NCBI GenBank assembly: GCA_963785115.1
Contig: CAWATY010000023.1
Span: 248,001 to 312,000 of the forward strand
Length of the DNA: 64,000 bases
Origin: JACCWP01 sp963785115
Lineage (GTDB): Bacteria > Actinomycetota > Actinomycetes > Propionibacteriales > Nocardioidaceae
Reading direction: 5' to 3'
The position numbers and the translations under genes are program-made. A model generated the notes under the pieces. The model did no database searches. It was given only the letters and a program-made list of their open reading frames with translations, and was not told the DNA's origin. Of the stretch, positions 26,126 through 35,897 are shown in pieces. Numbering within the stretch: position 1 is the stretch's first letter; each line of letters starts with the position of its first letter.

Positions 26126-28074
26126 GACAACGTCACCGCCAGGGTCGCGACGATGGCGAGCAGGGCGCCGGCGAGCATGGTCAGCGCGTACGAGCGGACG
26201 AAGCCGGTCTGCACCCGGCGGGCGGCGCCGGACGTGCCGCCGACCAGTGCGGCGAGCCCGTCGACGAAGCCGTCGACCAGGACGTCGTCGATGTAGACCA
26301 GCGCCTTGGTGAGCCGCTGGCCGGGCCGCATGAACACCGCCTCGTTGAAGGCGTCTCCGTACAGGTCCGCGCGAGCGGCCCGGGTCGCCCAGCCGACCCG
26401 GCGCGGGGTCTCGTCCGCGATGTCACGCCCGGGACCGTAGGTGAACCAAGCGATCGCGATGCCGGCGGCCACCACCAGCACGATGAGGCCGGTGAGCACG
26501 ATCGGGTCGACGAACAGGTCGTGCGCCTCCTCGGGCCCGGTGATCGGCTCCAGCCAGTCGGTGATCCACCCGCCGAGCAGCAGCACGCCGCCGACCGCCG
26601 AGCCCGCGGCCAGCACGACCAACGGGACCGTCATGACGCTCGGCGACTCGTGCGGGTGCACCTCCGGACGCCACCGCTTGGAGCCGAGGAACGTCATCAG
26701 CATCACGCGGGTCATGTAGAACGCGGTGATCCCGGCCCCGACCAGCGCCCCCGTGCCGTAGACCCAGCCCTCACCGAACGCCGCTTCGATGATGCGGTCC
26801 TTGCTGAAGAAGCCGGAGAAGCCGGGGAAGCCGATGATCGCCAGGTAGCCCAGGGCGAACGTGGCGAACGTGATCGGCATCGAGCGGGCGAGCGCGCCGT
26901 AGTGGCGCATGTTCACGTCGTCGTCGGTGGCGTGCATGACCGAGCCGGCGCCGAGGAAGAGGTTGGCCTTGAAGAAGCCGTGCGTGAGCAGGTGGAAGAT
27001 CGCGAACGCGTAGCCTGCCGGCCCGATCCCCGCGGCCAGCATCATGTAGCCGATCTGGCTCATGGTCGACCCGGCCAGGGCCTTCTTGATGTCGTCCTTG
27101 GCGCACCCGATGATCGCGCCGACCAACAGCGTGACCAGACCGACGATCACGACCGCGGTCTCGGCGGTGGGGGTGTACGCGTAGACGAAGCCCGACCGGA
27201 CGACCAGGTAGACCCCGGCCGTCACCATGGTGGCCGCGTGGATCAGGGCGGAGACCGGAGTCGGGCCTTCCATCGCGTCCAGCAGCCAGGACTGCAGCGG
27301 CACCTGCGCCGACTTGCCGCACGCCGCGAGCAGCAGCAGCAGCCCGAGAGCGGTCGCCACCGAGTCGGACGCCTCCGGCATCGCCGCGGAGACACCCACG
27401 AACGACGACGTCGCGAAGGTCGTCACCATCAGCATCACGGCCAGCGACATGCCCAGGTCGCCGACCCGGTTGACGATGAACGCCTTCTTGGCCGCAGTCG
27501 CCGCCGAGTCCTTGTGCGCCCAGAAGCCGATCAGCAGGTACGACGCCAGGCCCACGCCTTCCCAGCCGAGGAAGACCGCGAGGTAGTCGTCGGCCAGGAC
27601 GAGCACCAGCATCGCGGTGACGAACAGGTTGAGGAACCCGAAGAACCGGCGCCGGCGGTCGTCGTGGGCCATGTAGCCCACCGAGTAGACGTGGATGAGG
27701 GACCCGACGCCGGTGATCAGCAGCACGAACAGGGCGGACAGCTGGTCGAACATCAGCCCGACGTGGACGGTGTAGTCGCCGACGTCGAGCCAGGTCCACA
27801 GGTTCTGCGAGACCTGCCGCTCCTCGTGGTCGCGGCCGAGCAGGGACACGAACATGAACAGGCCGAGCACGAACGAGCCGATCGGCATCGCGCACCCGAG
27901 CAGGTGGCCCCAGCGGTCCGTGCGCCGGCCACCGACCAGCAGCACCGCGGCCCCGAGCGCCGGCAGCGCGACGACCAGCCACAGCAGCGAGAACACGCCG
28001 TCGGCCTCCAACGGCGCGACGGGCACGCCCGCCTCCGCGGCGGCGAGCGGAACGCTCAGGGCGAGCTGGCTCAC
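26122..28074 (-). CDS. nuoL: NADH-quinone oxidoreductase subunit L
   Basis: 650 residues, the distal antiporter-like subunit with the long lateral helix. Seen: YFAVFLGWEGVGLASYLLIGFW-type region near residue 165 (here LAVFLGWEGVGLASYLLIG), SAQVPLQSWLLDAMEGPTPVSALIHAATMVTAG near 253-285 (conserved Lys-to-Gln variation around the first pump helix, His and Glu region retained), and a C-terminal transverse-helix section with FNEAVFMRPGQRLTKALVYID. GTG 28074 takes its GAGGAG ribosome site from the end of a 9-bp repeat tract. The 51-base gap before it is the largest inside the operon. Confidence 0.96.
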   Translation of the reverse strand: MSQLALSVPLAAAEAGVPVAPLEADGVFSLLWLVVALPALGAAVLLVGGRRTDRWGHLLGCAMPIGSFVLGLFMFVSLLGRDHEERQVSQNLWTWLDVGDYTVHVGLMFDQLSALFVLLITGVGSLIHVYSVGYMAHDDRRRRFFGFLNLFVTAMLVLVLADDYLAVFLGWEGVGLASYLLIGFWAHKDSAATAAKKAFIVNRVGDLGMSLAVMLMVTTFATSSFVGVSAAMPEASDSVATALGLLLLLAACGKSAQVPLQSWLLDAMEGPTPVSALIHAATMVTAGVYLVVRSGFVYAYTPTAETAVVIVGLVTLLVGAIIGCAKDDIKKALAGSTMSQIGYMMLAAGIGPAGYAFAIFHLLTHGFFKANLFLGAGSVMHATDDDVNMRHYGALARSMPITFATFALGYLAIIGFPGFSGFFSKDRIIEAAFGEGWVYGTGALVGAGITAFYMTRVMLMTFLGSKRWRPEVHPHESPSVMTVPLVVLAAGSAVGGVLLLGGWITDWLEPITGPEEAHDLFVDPIVLTGLIVLVVAAGIAIAWFTYGPGRDIADETPRRVGWATRAARADLYGDAFNEAVFMRPGQRLTKALVYIDDVLVDGFVDGLAALVGGTSGAARRVQTGFVRSYALTMLAGALLAIVATLAVTLS

Positions 28075-28081
28075 GGTGCTC

Positions 28082-28126
28082 CTCAGGCTCCTCGGGCTAC
28101 TCGGGTTACTCGGGTTACTCGGGTCT
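28082..28126 (-). repeat. five 9-bp tandem units between nuoK and nuoL
   Basis: Units of the form CTCGGGTTA (plus-strand view) at 28082-28090, 28091-28099, 28100-28108, 28109-28117 and 28118-28126, the middle ones identical. On the coding strand they read (TA)ACCCGAG and end in CCTGAGGAG, which supplies the nuoL ribosome site. They sit in the only sizeable gap within the operon. Confidence 0.75.
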
Positions 28127-28425
28127 CAGTACTTCAGCAGGCTGGCGTCGTCGACGGAGGCGGACCGACGGGACCGGAAGATCGCGACGATGATGGCCAG
28201 GCCCACCACGACCTCGGCCGCGGCGACGACCATCACGAAGAACGCGGCCACCTGTCCGTCGAGCTCGCCGTGGGCACGGGAGAACGACACGAACGCCAGG
28301 TTGGAGGCGTTGAGCATCAGCTCGACGCACATGAACACGACGATCGCGTTGCGCCGTACCAGCACCCCGACCGCGCCGATGGTGAACAGCAGCGCGGACA
28401 GCGTCAGGTAGTGGTCGGTGTTCAC
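28126..28425 (-). CDS. nuoK: NADH-quinone oxidoreductase subunit K
   Basis: 99 residues, three membrane helices. VVFMCVELMLNASNLAFVSFS at about 29-49 carries the first conserved buried Glu, and FFVMVVAAAEVVVGLAI at about 62-78 the second. GTG 28425 gives the standard length and overlaps nuoJ by 4 bases. Confidence 0.96.
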   Translation of the reverse strand: MNTDHYLTLSALLFTIGAVGVLVRRNAIVVFMCVELMLNASNLAFVSFSRAHGELDGQVAAFFVMVVAAAEVVVGLAIIVAIFRSRRSASVDDASLLKY

Positions 28426-29228
28426 CGGCCGCTCCCGCGGTCGGTGTGGTCGGAGGCGGTGCGCCGGTGCGAGTCGGTGGTGTCGATCGCCGTGGCGGTC
28501 CGGTCGGGATCCGCGACCTCGTCGACGAGCGACTCCCGGGTGACGCCCCGCGCGTGCAGCGAGCGCGATATCGACAGCTGCGACGGGGTGCCGTCGGGCA
28601 GCAGCGCCGGGGTGTCGACGGCGTTGTGCCGGGCGATGACACCGGGTGTCGGCAGCGGCCCGGGGTGCTTGCCGGTGTCGGCGTAGTCGCGCATCCGCTG
28701 TGCGGCGAGGTCGCGCTGGGTCGGCTTCGGCGTGAGCCGCTCGCGGTGCGCGAGCACCATCGCGCCCAGCGCCGCGGTGATGAGCAGCGCGCTGGTCACC
28801 TCGAAGGCCAGGACGTAGCGGCTGAACAACAGCTGCGCCACGGCCGGCACGTTGCCGCCCTCGTTGGCCGAGCCGAGCCCCACGCCGGCCGAGGCGGTGG
28901 CCTGGGCGATCCCCAGGACCAGCACCAGCCCGAACAGCAGCCCGACCGCGGTGGCGGTCAGCCGCTGGCCGCGGATGGTCTCGACGACCGAGTCGGAGGC
29001 GTCGACGCCGACGAGCATCAGCACGAACAGGAACAGCATCAAGATGGCGCCGGTGTAGACGATGATCTGCACCGCGAACAGGAACGGTGCGTCCTGCACG
29101 GCGTACAGCACCGCCAGGCACACCATGACGAAGGCCAGCAGCAGGGCCGAGTGCACGGCCTTGCGCACCAGGACCATGCCCAGCGCGGCCAGCACCATCA
29201 GCGGCGCGAGCGTCCAGAAGGCGATCAC
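28422..29228 (-). CDS. nuoJ: NADH-quinone oxidoreductase subunit J with long polar C-terminus
   Basis: 268 residues; the membrane part is residues 1-170 with VQIIVYTGAILMLFLFVLMLVG near 57-78, the signature helix of NuoJ. GTG 29228 overlaps nuoI by 4 bases. The last ~100 residues (from about 170) form a polar, Arg/Asp/Thr-rich tail, longer than in E. coli (184 aa) but usual in actinobacteria. Confidence 0.95.
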   Translation of the reverse strand: MIAFWTLAPLMVLAALGMVLVRKAVHSALLLAFVMVCLAVLYAVQDAPFLFAVQIIVYTGAILMLFLFVLMLVGVDASDSVVETIRGQRLTATAVGLLFGLVLVLGIAQATASAGVGLGSANEGGNVPAVAQLLFSRYVLAFEVTSALLITAALGAMVLAHRERLTPKPTQRDLAAQRMRDYADTGKHPGPLPTPGVIARHNAVDTPALLPDGTPSQLSISRSLHARGVTRESLVDEVADPDRTATAIDTTDSHRRTASDHTDRGSGR

Positions 29229-29785
29229 GAGGCCGCCTCCGGTTCGGCCGATGCCTCGGTCCCACCAGAGCCGGACTGGCTGCCGCGGTAGTAGTCCTTC
29301 TCGTCGGCACCGAGCCGCATCGGGTGCGGCGGCTGCTCCATGCCGGGCAGCAGCGGGGCCAGCAGGTCGGACTTCTCGTAGATGAGGTCGGCCCGGTTGT
29401 CGTCGGCGAGCTCGTACTCGTTGGTCATCGTCAGCGCACGGGTGGGGCACGCCTCGATGCACAGCCCGCACAGGATGCAGCGCAGGTAGTTGATCTGGTA
29501 GACGCGCCCGTAGCGCTCGCCCGGCGAGAAGCGCGCGGCCTCGGTGTTGTCGTCTCCCTCGACGTAGATGGCATCGGCAGGACACGCCCACGCGCACAGC
29601 TCGCAGCCGATGCACTTCTCCAGCCCGTCGGGCCAGCGGTTGAGCTGGTGCCGGCCGTGGAAGCGCGGGGCCGTGGCCTTCTTCTCGTACGGGTACTCCT
29701 CGGTCACGACCCGTCGGAACATCGTGCGGAACGTGACCCCGAACCCGGCGACCGGGTCCCAGAGCTGTTCCTTGAGGCTAGCCAT
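29225..29785 (-). CDS. nuoI: NADH-quinone oxidoreductase subunit I
   Basis: 186 residues, peripheral arm subunit with two [4Fe-4S] clusters (N6a/N6b): CIGCELCAWACPADAI near residues 58-73 and CILCGLCIEACPTRAL near 103-118, both complete CxxCxxCxxxCP motifs. The C-terminus is Ser/Gly/Glu-rich. Overlaps nuoH by 8 bases. Confidence 0.97.
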   Translation of the reverse strand: MASLKEQLWDPVAGFGVTFRTMFRRVVTEEYPYEKKATAPRFHGRHQLNRWPDGLEKCIGCELCAWACPADAIYVEGDDNTEAARFSPGERYGRVYQINYLRCILCGLCIEACPTRALTMTNEYELADDNRADLIYEKSDLLAPLLPGMEQPPHPMRLGADEKDYYRGSQSGSGGTEASAEPEAAS

Positions 29786-31097
29786 CGTCGTCCTCCGAAG
29801 GATCGCCGTGCGGGTCGAGCGCGGCAGCGCGGTCGTCGCCCACCACCGGGCTCAGCTCGGGCAGCCGCTGCCCGGGCATGGGGGGCACCGGGTAGCCGCC
29901 CGCGAACGGGTCGAAGGCCGGTTCGTCGACGTCCGCCTCGTCGTCACCCCCGCGTTCGGGGACGAACGCCGTCGCGAGCAGCAGCACGGCGAGGACCACG
30001 CCGCCGCCCACCAGCCAGGTCTGGTCGAGCTCGCCCTCGGCGAGCCGGTTGCGCACCACGCGCACCACCGACACCGCGACGATCCAAACCAGCGCCGCCG
30101 GGATGAGGACCTTCCAACCGAACTTCATGAACTGGTCGTAGCGCAGCCTCGGCAGCGTGCCGCGCAGCCAGATGAACAGGAAGAGGAAGCCGGCCACCTT
30201 GGCGAGGAACCACAGGATCGGCCAGTAGCCGGTGCTCGCGTCGTCCCACAACGACAGCGGCCACGGGGGACGCCAGCCGCCGAGGTACAGCGTGGCGGCG
30301 AGGGCCGAGACCGTGACCATGTTGACGTACTCGGCCAGGAAGAACAGCGCGAACTTCAGCGACGAGTACTCGGTGTGGAAGCCGCCCACCAGCTCGCCCT
30401 CGGCCTCCGCCAGGTCGAAGGGAGCCCGGTTGGTCTCGCCGACCATCGAGATCACGTAGATGACGAAGCTCGGCAGCAGGATGAAGGCGAACCACACGTC
30501 GTTCTGCGCATCGACGATGCCCGAGGTCGACATGGTCCCCGCGTAGATGAAGACCGCGACCAGGGACAGGCCCATCGCGACCTCGTACGAGATCACCTGG
30601 GCCGACGAGCGCAGCCCGCCGAGCAGGGCGTAGGTGGAACCCGACGACCAGCCGCCGAGCACGATGCCGTAGACCCCGACCGACCCCACCGCGAGGATGT
30701 AGAGCACCGCTACCGGCAGGTCGGTGACCTGCAGGGGGGTCGTCTGGTCCGAGAACGGCACCGACACGACCGGACCCAGCGGGATCACCGCGAACGCGAT
30801 GAAGGCCGCGGTCGTGGAGATCACCGGTGCGAGGACGAAGACCACCTTGTCCGCGGCGGTCGGGGTGATGTCCTCCTTGAGCGCGAGCTTGATGCCGTCG
30901 GCGAGGGACTGCAGCAGGCCGAACGGGCCGTGGTACTTGGGGCCGACCCGGTGCTGCATCCGGGCCACGACCTTGCGCTCGGCCCAGATCGTGAGCAGCG
31001 TCATCAGCACCAGCAGCACGAACGCCAGCAGGCACTTGAGCCCGATGACCCACCACACGTCGTTGCCGAAGAGGGAGAGGTCTGCGGAGTCGGTCAC
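29778..31097 (-). CDS. nuoH: NADH-quinone oxidoreductase subunit H
   Basis: 439 residues with eight membrane segments. IWAERKVVARMQHRVGPKYHGPFGLLQSLADGIKL begins near residue 37, and GETNRAPFDLAEAEGELVGGFHTEYSS near 215-241 is the invariant quinone-tunnel loop with conserved acids. The C-terminal ~75 residues are an acidic, Pro-rich tail (DDEADVDEPAFDPF). Start GTG 31097 overlaps nuoG by 4 bases. Confidence 0.96.
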   Translation of the reverse strand: MTDSADLSLFGNDVWWVIGLKCLLAFVLLVLMTLLTIWAERKVVARMQHRVGPKYHGPFGLLQSLADGIKLALKEDITPTAADKVVFVLAPVISTTAAFIAFAVIPLGPVVSVPFSDQTTPLQVTDLPVAVLYILAVGSVGVYGIVLGGWSSGSTYALLGGLRSSAQVISYEVAMGLSLVAVFIYAGTMSTSGIVDAQNDVWFAFILLPSFVIYVISMVGETNRAPFDLAEAEGELVGGFHTEYSSLKFALFFLAEYVNMVTVSALAATLYLGGWRPPWPLSLWDDASTGYWPILWFLAKVAGFLFLFIWLRGTLPRLRYDQFMKFGWKVLIPAALVWIVAVSVVRVVRNRLAEGELDQTWLVGGGVVLAVLLLATAFVPERGGDDEADVDEPAFDPFAGGYPVPPMPGQRLPELSPVVGDDRAAALDPHGDPSEDDDG

Positions 31098-33646
31098 GGC
31101 CGCCCTCCCTCGGTCTGCGCGAAGCCGGGTTCGAACGTGGGCACGTCGGGCGGCAGCGCGACGACGTCGTCGGTCGACTGGTCGCTGTGCAGGTCGGTGC
31201 CGGCCTCCAGGTGCACGACCTCGCCGCGACCGGCGCCCAGCACCACCCGCAGCGGCAGGTCGCCGGCGTGCTGCGGCGTCCACGCGACACCGTCGGGCAG
31301 GTCGGCCGACTCGGCCGGCAGCGTCACGGCGCCGGCGTCGGTGCGCAACGTCACCGGGTCGCCCTCGGCCAGCCCGAGCCGCTGCAGCCGGGCGGCCGAG
31401 ACCCGGATGGTCTCCCGCCGCCCCGTGGCGCGCAGATGTGGCTCGCCGTCGAGCATCCGGCCGTCGTCGATGAGCAGCTTGACCGTGTCCAGCACGACCT
31501 CGTCGTCGCCCGGGACGGGTGCCGACCCGGCGGCAACGGTGGGCGCCGCCGCCCGGTCGCCGTCCCAGGGGCCGAGCTCGGTCAGCTCGGCCGCGGCCTC
31601 GGCGACGGTGCGCAGACCCAGCCCGTGTCCGCCGGTGAGCTCCTCGGCGATGCCGGCGAGCACCCGGACGTCGGGCAGCGCGTGGCCACCTGACAGCACC
31701 TGGTCGAACGGGCGCGGACGACCCTCCCAGTTGACGAAGGTCCCGGGCTTCTCGACCACCGGCGCGACCGGCAGCACGACGTCGGCCCGCCGGGTCACCT
31801 CGCTGGCGCGGATCTCGAGGCTGACCAGGAAGGGCACCGACTCCAGGGCCGTGCGCGCCAGCGTCGGGTCGGGGAGGTCGACCGGGTCGACGCCACCGAC
31901 GACGAGCGCGGCGAGCCGACCGTGGACTGCGGCGTCGATCATGCCGTCGGTGTCGAGGCCGGCTGCCGCCGGCAGTCCCTCGACACCCCATGCCGCGGCC
32001 ACGTCGGCGCGTGCCTCCGGGTCGGAGACGGGGCGTCCGCCGGGCAGCAGACCGGGCAGGCAACCGGCCTCGACGGCTCCCCGGTCACCGGCCCGCCGCG
32101 GGACCCAGGCGAGCCGGGCGCCGGTGGCCGTGGCCAGGTCGAGCGCGGCGCTCAGGGCTCCGGGCGAGCTGGCGAGTCGCTCGCCGACGAGCACGATCGC
32201 GTCGTCGTCGAGCGGGGCGCCGAGGGCACCGCGGGCGTCGTCGAGCCCTGCCAGCGCGCGCGCCTCGTCGCCGGGGGCGGTCGCCAGCAGGCTGGCGCCG
32301 AGCTTGGCCAGCCCCCGGGAGGTGTGGCTCGCGACCGCGACCACGCGGACACCGTGCTTGCGCACCGCCTTGCGCAGCCGCAGGAAGATGGTCGCGGCCT
32401 CCTCCTCGGGGTCGAGGCCGGCCAGCACGATCGTACGAGCCTTCTCGAGGTCGGCGTACGTCACGCCGAGCCCACTGCCCGCGACGTGGTTGGCGAGGAA
32501 GTCGGCCTCCTCCGCGGAGTGCTGGCGGGCGCGGAAGTCGACGTGGTTGGTGCCAAGGACGGCGCGCGCCAGCTTGGAGTAGGCGTAGGCGTCCTCGCGG
32601 GTGAGGCGTCCGCCGGCGAGCACGCCGACCGAGCCGCCGGCCGCGGCAAGCCCGCGGGCGGCGGCGGCAAACGCTGCGGGCCACGAGGCCGGCTCGAGCT
32701 CGCCGGTGTGCTCGTCGCGTACCAGCGGGTGGGTCAGTCGGTCGTCCTGGCGGGCGTAGGTGAACGCGAAGCGATCCTTGTCGCTGATCCACTCCTCGTT
32801 GACCTCAGGGTCGTCGGCCGCGAGCCGGCGCATGACCTTGCCGCGACGGTGGTCGACGCGGATCGCCGCGCCGCACGCGTCGTGCTCGGCGACCGCCGGC
32901 GTGGACACCAGGTCGAAGGGACGGGCCCGGAACCGGTACGCCGCGCTGGTCAGGGCGCCGACCGGACAGATCTGGATGGTGTTGCCGGAGAAGTAGGAGT
33001 CGAACGGCTGCTTCTCGTAGATGCCGACCTGCTGCAGGGCCCCGCGCTCGATCAGCTGGATGAACGGGTCGCCGGCGATCTGCTCGGAGAAACGCGTGCA
33101 CCGCGCGCACAGCACGCAGCGCTCGCGGTCGAGCAGCACCTGCGCGGAGATGTTGATCGGCTTGGCGAACGTGCGCTTGGTCTCGGTGTAGCGGGTCTCG
33201 CCCCGGCCGTTGGACATGGCCTGGTTCTGCAGCGGGCACTCGCCGCCCTTGTCGCAGATCGGGCAGTCCAGCGGGTGGTTGACCAGCAGGAACTCCATGA
33301 TCCCCTGCTGGGCCTTGTCGGCCTGGGCCGACGTCGCCTGGGTGCGCACGACCATGCCCGCGGCCACCGTGAGAGTGCACGAGGCCTGCGGCTTGGGCAT
33401 CGGCCGGCCGTTGCCCGCGTCGGGCACCTCGACCAGGCACTGCCGGCAGGCGCCGACCGGGTCGAGCAACGGGTGGTCGCAGAAGCGCGGAACCTGCACG
33501 CCGACCAGCTCGGCGGCACGGATCACCAGCGTGTCCTTGGGGACGCTGACCTCGACGTCGTCGATCGTCAGCGTGATCAGGTCGTCGCGCTTCTCCAAGC
33601 CGCCCGAGGCGCCGCCCGCTGTGCTGCTGCCGGTCGTGACCGTCAT
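31094..33646 (-). CDS. nuoG: NADH-quinone oxidoreductase subunit G
   Basis: 850 residues, the large iron-sulfur subunit. N-terminal [2Fe-2S] region VPRFCDHPLLDPVGACRQCLVE near residues 52-74, the [4Fe-4S] segment HPLDCPICDKGGECPLQNQ near 117-136, and RCVLCARCTRFSEQIAG near 175. The middle and C-terminal parts are a molybdopterin-oxidoreductase-like domain, non-catalytic here. Overlaps nuoF and nuoH by 4 bases each. Confidence 0.96.
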   Translation of the reverse strand: MTVTTGSSTAGGASGGLEKRDDLITLTIDDVEVSVPKDTLVIRAAELVGVQVPRFCDHPLLDPVGACRQCLVEVPDAGNGRPMPKPQASCTLTVAAGMVVRTQATSAQADKAQQGIMEFLLVNHPLDCPICDKGGECPLQNQAMSNGRGETRYTETKRTFAKPINISAQVLLDRERCVLCARCTRFSEQIAGDPFIQLIERGALQQVGIYEKQPFDSYFSGNTIQICPVGALTSAAYRFRARPFDLVSTPAVAEHDACGAAIRVDHRRGKVMRRLAADDPEVNEEWISDKDRFAFTYARQDDRLTHPLVRDEHTGELEPASWPAAFAAAARGLAAAGGSVGVLAGGRLTREDAYAYSKLARAVLGTNHVDFRARQHSAEEADFLANHVAGSGLGVTYADLEKARTIVLAGLDPEEEAATIFLRLRKAVRKHGVRVVAVASHTSRGLAKLGASLLATAPGDEARALAGLDDARGALGAPLDDDAIVLVGERLASSPGALSAALDLATATGARLAWVPRRAGDRGAVEAGCLPGLLPGGRPVSDPEARADVAAAWGVEGLPAAAGLDTDGMIDAAVHGRLAALVVGGVDPVDLPDPTLARTALESVPFLVSLEIRASEVTRRADVVLPVAPVVEKPGTFVNWEGRPRPFDQVLSGGHALPDVRVLAGIAEELTGGHGLGLRTVAEAAAELTELGPWDGDRAAAPTVAAGSAPVPGDDEVVLDTVKLLIDDGRMLDGEPHLRATGRRETIRVSAARLQRLGLAEGDPVTLRTDAGAVTLPAESADLPDGVAWTPQHAGDLPLRVVLGAGRGEVVHLEAGTDLHSDQSTDDVVALPPDVPTFEPGFAQTEGGRP

Positions 33647-34980
33647 CGGCCCGCCCCCACGGTCTGGGCCGGCGTGTGCAGCGCCGACGCGGCGTACGGG
33701 AACGCCTCCCAGGCGGGAGTGTGCGTGCCGAGTAGGAACTCGTCGCGGAAGTACTGGATCGAGCTGATGACGCAGGCGGCGGTGCCGTCGGCCAGGGCGC
33801 AGAACGACCGGCCGGCCATGTTGTCGGACATGTCAAGCAGCAGCTCGATGTCCTCCTCGGTGCCCTGTCCGGCCTCCAGCCGGCGCAGCACCTGCACCAT
33901 CCACCAGGTGCCCTCGCGGCACGGGGTGCACTTGCCGCACGACTCGTGCTTGTAGAACTCCACCCAGCGCAGCGTCGTGCGCACCACCGAGGTGGTGTCG
34001 TCGAAGATCTGCAGCGCCTTGGTGCCGAGCATCGAACCCGCGGCACCGACCGCCTCGTAGTCGAGCGGCACGTCGAGGTGCTCGTCGGTGAGGATCGGCG
34101 TCGACGAGCCTCCGGGGGTCCAGAACTTCAGCTGCCGCCCGTCGCGGACACCACCGGCCAGGTCGAGCAGCTCGCGCAGGGTGATGCCCAGCGGCGCCTC
34201 GAGCTGGCCGGGACGGGTGACGTGCCCGGACAGCGAGTACAGCGTGAAGCCCTTGGACTTCTCGGTGCCCATCGAGCTGAACCAGTCGGCACCGCGGTCG
34301 AGGATCATCGGGACCGACGCGATCGACTCGACGTTGTTGATGACCGTCGGGCTGGCGTACAGGCCGGCGATGGCCGGGAACGGCGGCCGCAGCCGGGGCT
34401 GGCCGCGGCGGCCCTCCAGCGAGTCGAGCAGCGCAGTCTCCTCACCACAGATGTACGCGCCCGCGCCGGCGTGGACGATGATGTCGAGGTCGTAGCCGGA
34501 GCCGTGGATGTCGGTGCCCAGATGTCCGTCGCGGTAGGCCTCCTCGACAGCCCGCTGCACCCGGCGCAGCACGTGCAGCACCTCGCCGCGCACGTAGATG
34601 AACGCGTGCCGGGCGCGGATCGCGTACGACGAGATGATCACGCCCTCGATCAGCGTGTGTGGCGCCGCCAGCATCAGCGGGATGTCCTTGCAGGTGCCCG
34701 GCTCGGACTCGTCGGCGTTGACGACCAGGTAGTGCGGCTTGGCGCCCTCGGCCCCGTCGTCCTTGGGGATGAAGCCCCACTTCATGCCGGTGGGGAAGCC
34801 GGCGCCGCCGCGGCCGCGCAGGCCGGACTCCTTGACCGTCTCGATGACGTCGTCGGGCGACATCGACAGGGCCTTCTTCAGCCCGCGGTAGCCCCGCTCG
34901 TCGGTGTAGGTCTCGATCGTCCAGCAGCGGTCGCGGTCCCACGTCTGGGTGAGCACCGGGGTCAGGGTGTCGATGCTCAC
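33643..34980 (-). CDS. nuoF: NADH-quinone oxidoreductase subunit F
   Basis: 445 residues, the NADH- and FMN-binding subunit. LRGRGGAGFPTGMKWGFIPK near residues 53-72 is the FMN/NADH loop, AYICGEETALLDSLEGRRGQPR near 180 binds NADH, and ESCGKCTPCREGTWWM near 350-365 holds three of the four cysteines of [4Fe-4S] cluster N3, the fourth further on. GTG 34980 overlaps nuoE by 4 bases. Confidence 0.97.
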   Translation of the reverse strand: MSIDTLTPVLTQTWDRDRCWTIETYTDERGYRGLKKALSMSPDDVIETVKESGLRGRGGAGFPTGMKWGFIPKDDGAEGAKPHYLVVNADESEPGTCKDIPLMLAAPHTLIEGVIISSYAIRARHAFIYVRGEVLHVLRRVQRAVEEAYRDGHLGTDIHGSGYDLDIIVHAGAGAYICGEETALLDSLEGRRGQPRLRPPFPAIAGLYASPTVINNVESIASVPMILDRGADWFSSMGTEKSKGFTLYSLSGHVTRPGQLEAPLGITLRELLDLAGGVRDGRQLKFWTPGGSSTPILTDEHLDVPLDYEAVGAAGSMLGTKALQIFDDTTSVVRTTLRWVEFYKHESCGKCTPCREGTWWMVQVLRRLEAGQGTEEDIELLLDMSDNMAGRSFCALADGTAACVISSIQYFRDEFLLGTHTPAWEAFPYAASALHTPAQTVGAGR

Positions 34981-35897
34981 GCGTCCTCCTTGCCGGTGGT
35001 CCGCTGCTCGCCGTGGCCGCTGGTCGGCCCGCCCTCCTGGGAGGGCGGGGTGCGGCCGGACTCGTCGCGGGTCTCGGCCTGGGACTCCTGCACGCGGGAC
35101 TCCTGGTCGGCGCGGCGGTAGGGCGCGGTGCCGCTGGAGTCGGACGGGTCGGCCTCACCCGAGCCGGGTCCGGTGCCGGAGCTGTCGGCCTCGTCGGCCT
35201 CCTCGACGCTCGGCGCGGTCCATCCCCGCTCGCGGGCGATGCGCAGCCCCATCAGCGAGGGTTCACCGGCACCCACGCCCTCGTCGGCGCGGCCGTCCGA
35301 GTAGCCGGCGAGCACCCGCTCGGCCTCGCGCCAGGTGCAGACCCGGGCGCCGCGGGGGGCAGCGACCTCCTCGCCGGAGCGGAGCCGGTCGACGAGGTCG
35401 ACGGCGGAGTCGGGGGTCTGGTTGTCGAAGAACTCCCAGTTGACCATCACGACCGGCGCGTAGTCGCAGGCGGCGTTGCACTCCACGTGCTCGAGGCTGA
35501 TCCGCCCGTCGTCGGTCGTCTCGTCGTTGCCGACGTCCAGGTGGTCCTTCAGCCGGTCGAAGATCGCGTCGCCGCCCATGACCGCGCACAGCGTGTTCGT
35601 GCAGACGCCGACGTGGTAGTCGCCCACCGGGCGGCGCTTGTACATCGTGTAGAAGGTGGCCACCCCGGACACGTCGGCGGTGCTGATGTCGAGCACTTCG
35701 GCGCACGCCTCGATGCCGGCCTCGGTGACACAGCCCTCGACGCTCTGCACGAGGTGCAGCATCGGCAGCAGCGCCGAGCGCGGCTGCGGGTAGCGGGCGG
35801 CGATCTCGGCCAGCTCGGCCATCGTCTGCTCGGGCAGCGGCGGCAGCGCGGCGTCGCCGCTGCCGGGCGGTGACGGCTGCGGCTGGACGGCGGTCAC
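34977..35897 (-). CDS. nuoE: NADH-quinone oxidoreductase subunit E with disordered C-terminal extension
   Basis: 306 residues against roughly 160-240 in most families. The thioredoxin-like [2Fe-2S] domain has its four cysteines at about 99, 104, 140 and 144 (VCTNTLC and ECNAACDYAPVV). Residues about 228-306 are a low-complexity Glu/Ser/Gly/Asp/Thr tail. GTG 35897 overlaps nuoD by 4 bases. The tail is likely unstructured and its role is unknown. Confidence 0.95.
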   Translation of the reverse strand: MTAVQPQPSPPGSGDAALPPLPEQTMAELAEIAARYPQPRSALLPMLHLVQSVEGCVTEAGIEACAEVLDISTADVSGVATFYTMYKRRPVGDYHVGVCTNTLCAVMGGDAIFDRLKDHLDVGNDETTDDGRISLEHVECNAACDYAPVVMVNWEFFDNQTPDSAVDLVDRLRSGEEVAAPRGARVCTWREAERVLAGYSDGRADEGVGAGEPSLMGLRIARERGWTAPSVEEADEADSSGTGPGSGEADPSDSSGTAPYRRADQESRVQESQAETRDESGRTPPSQEGGPTSGHGEQRTTGKEDA

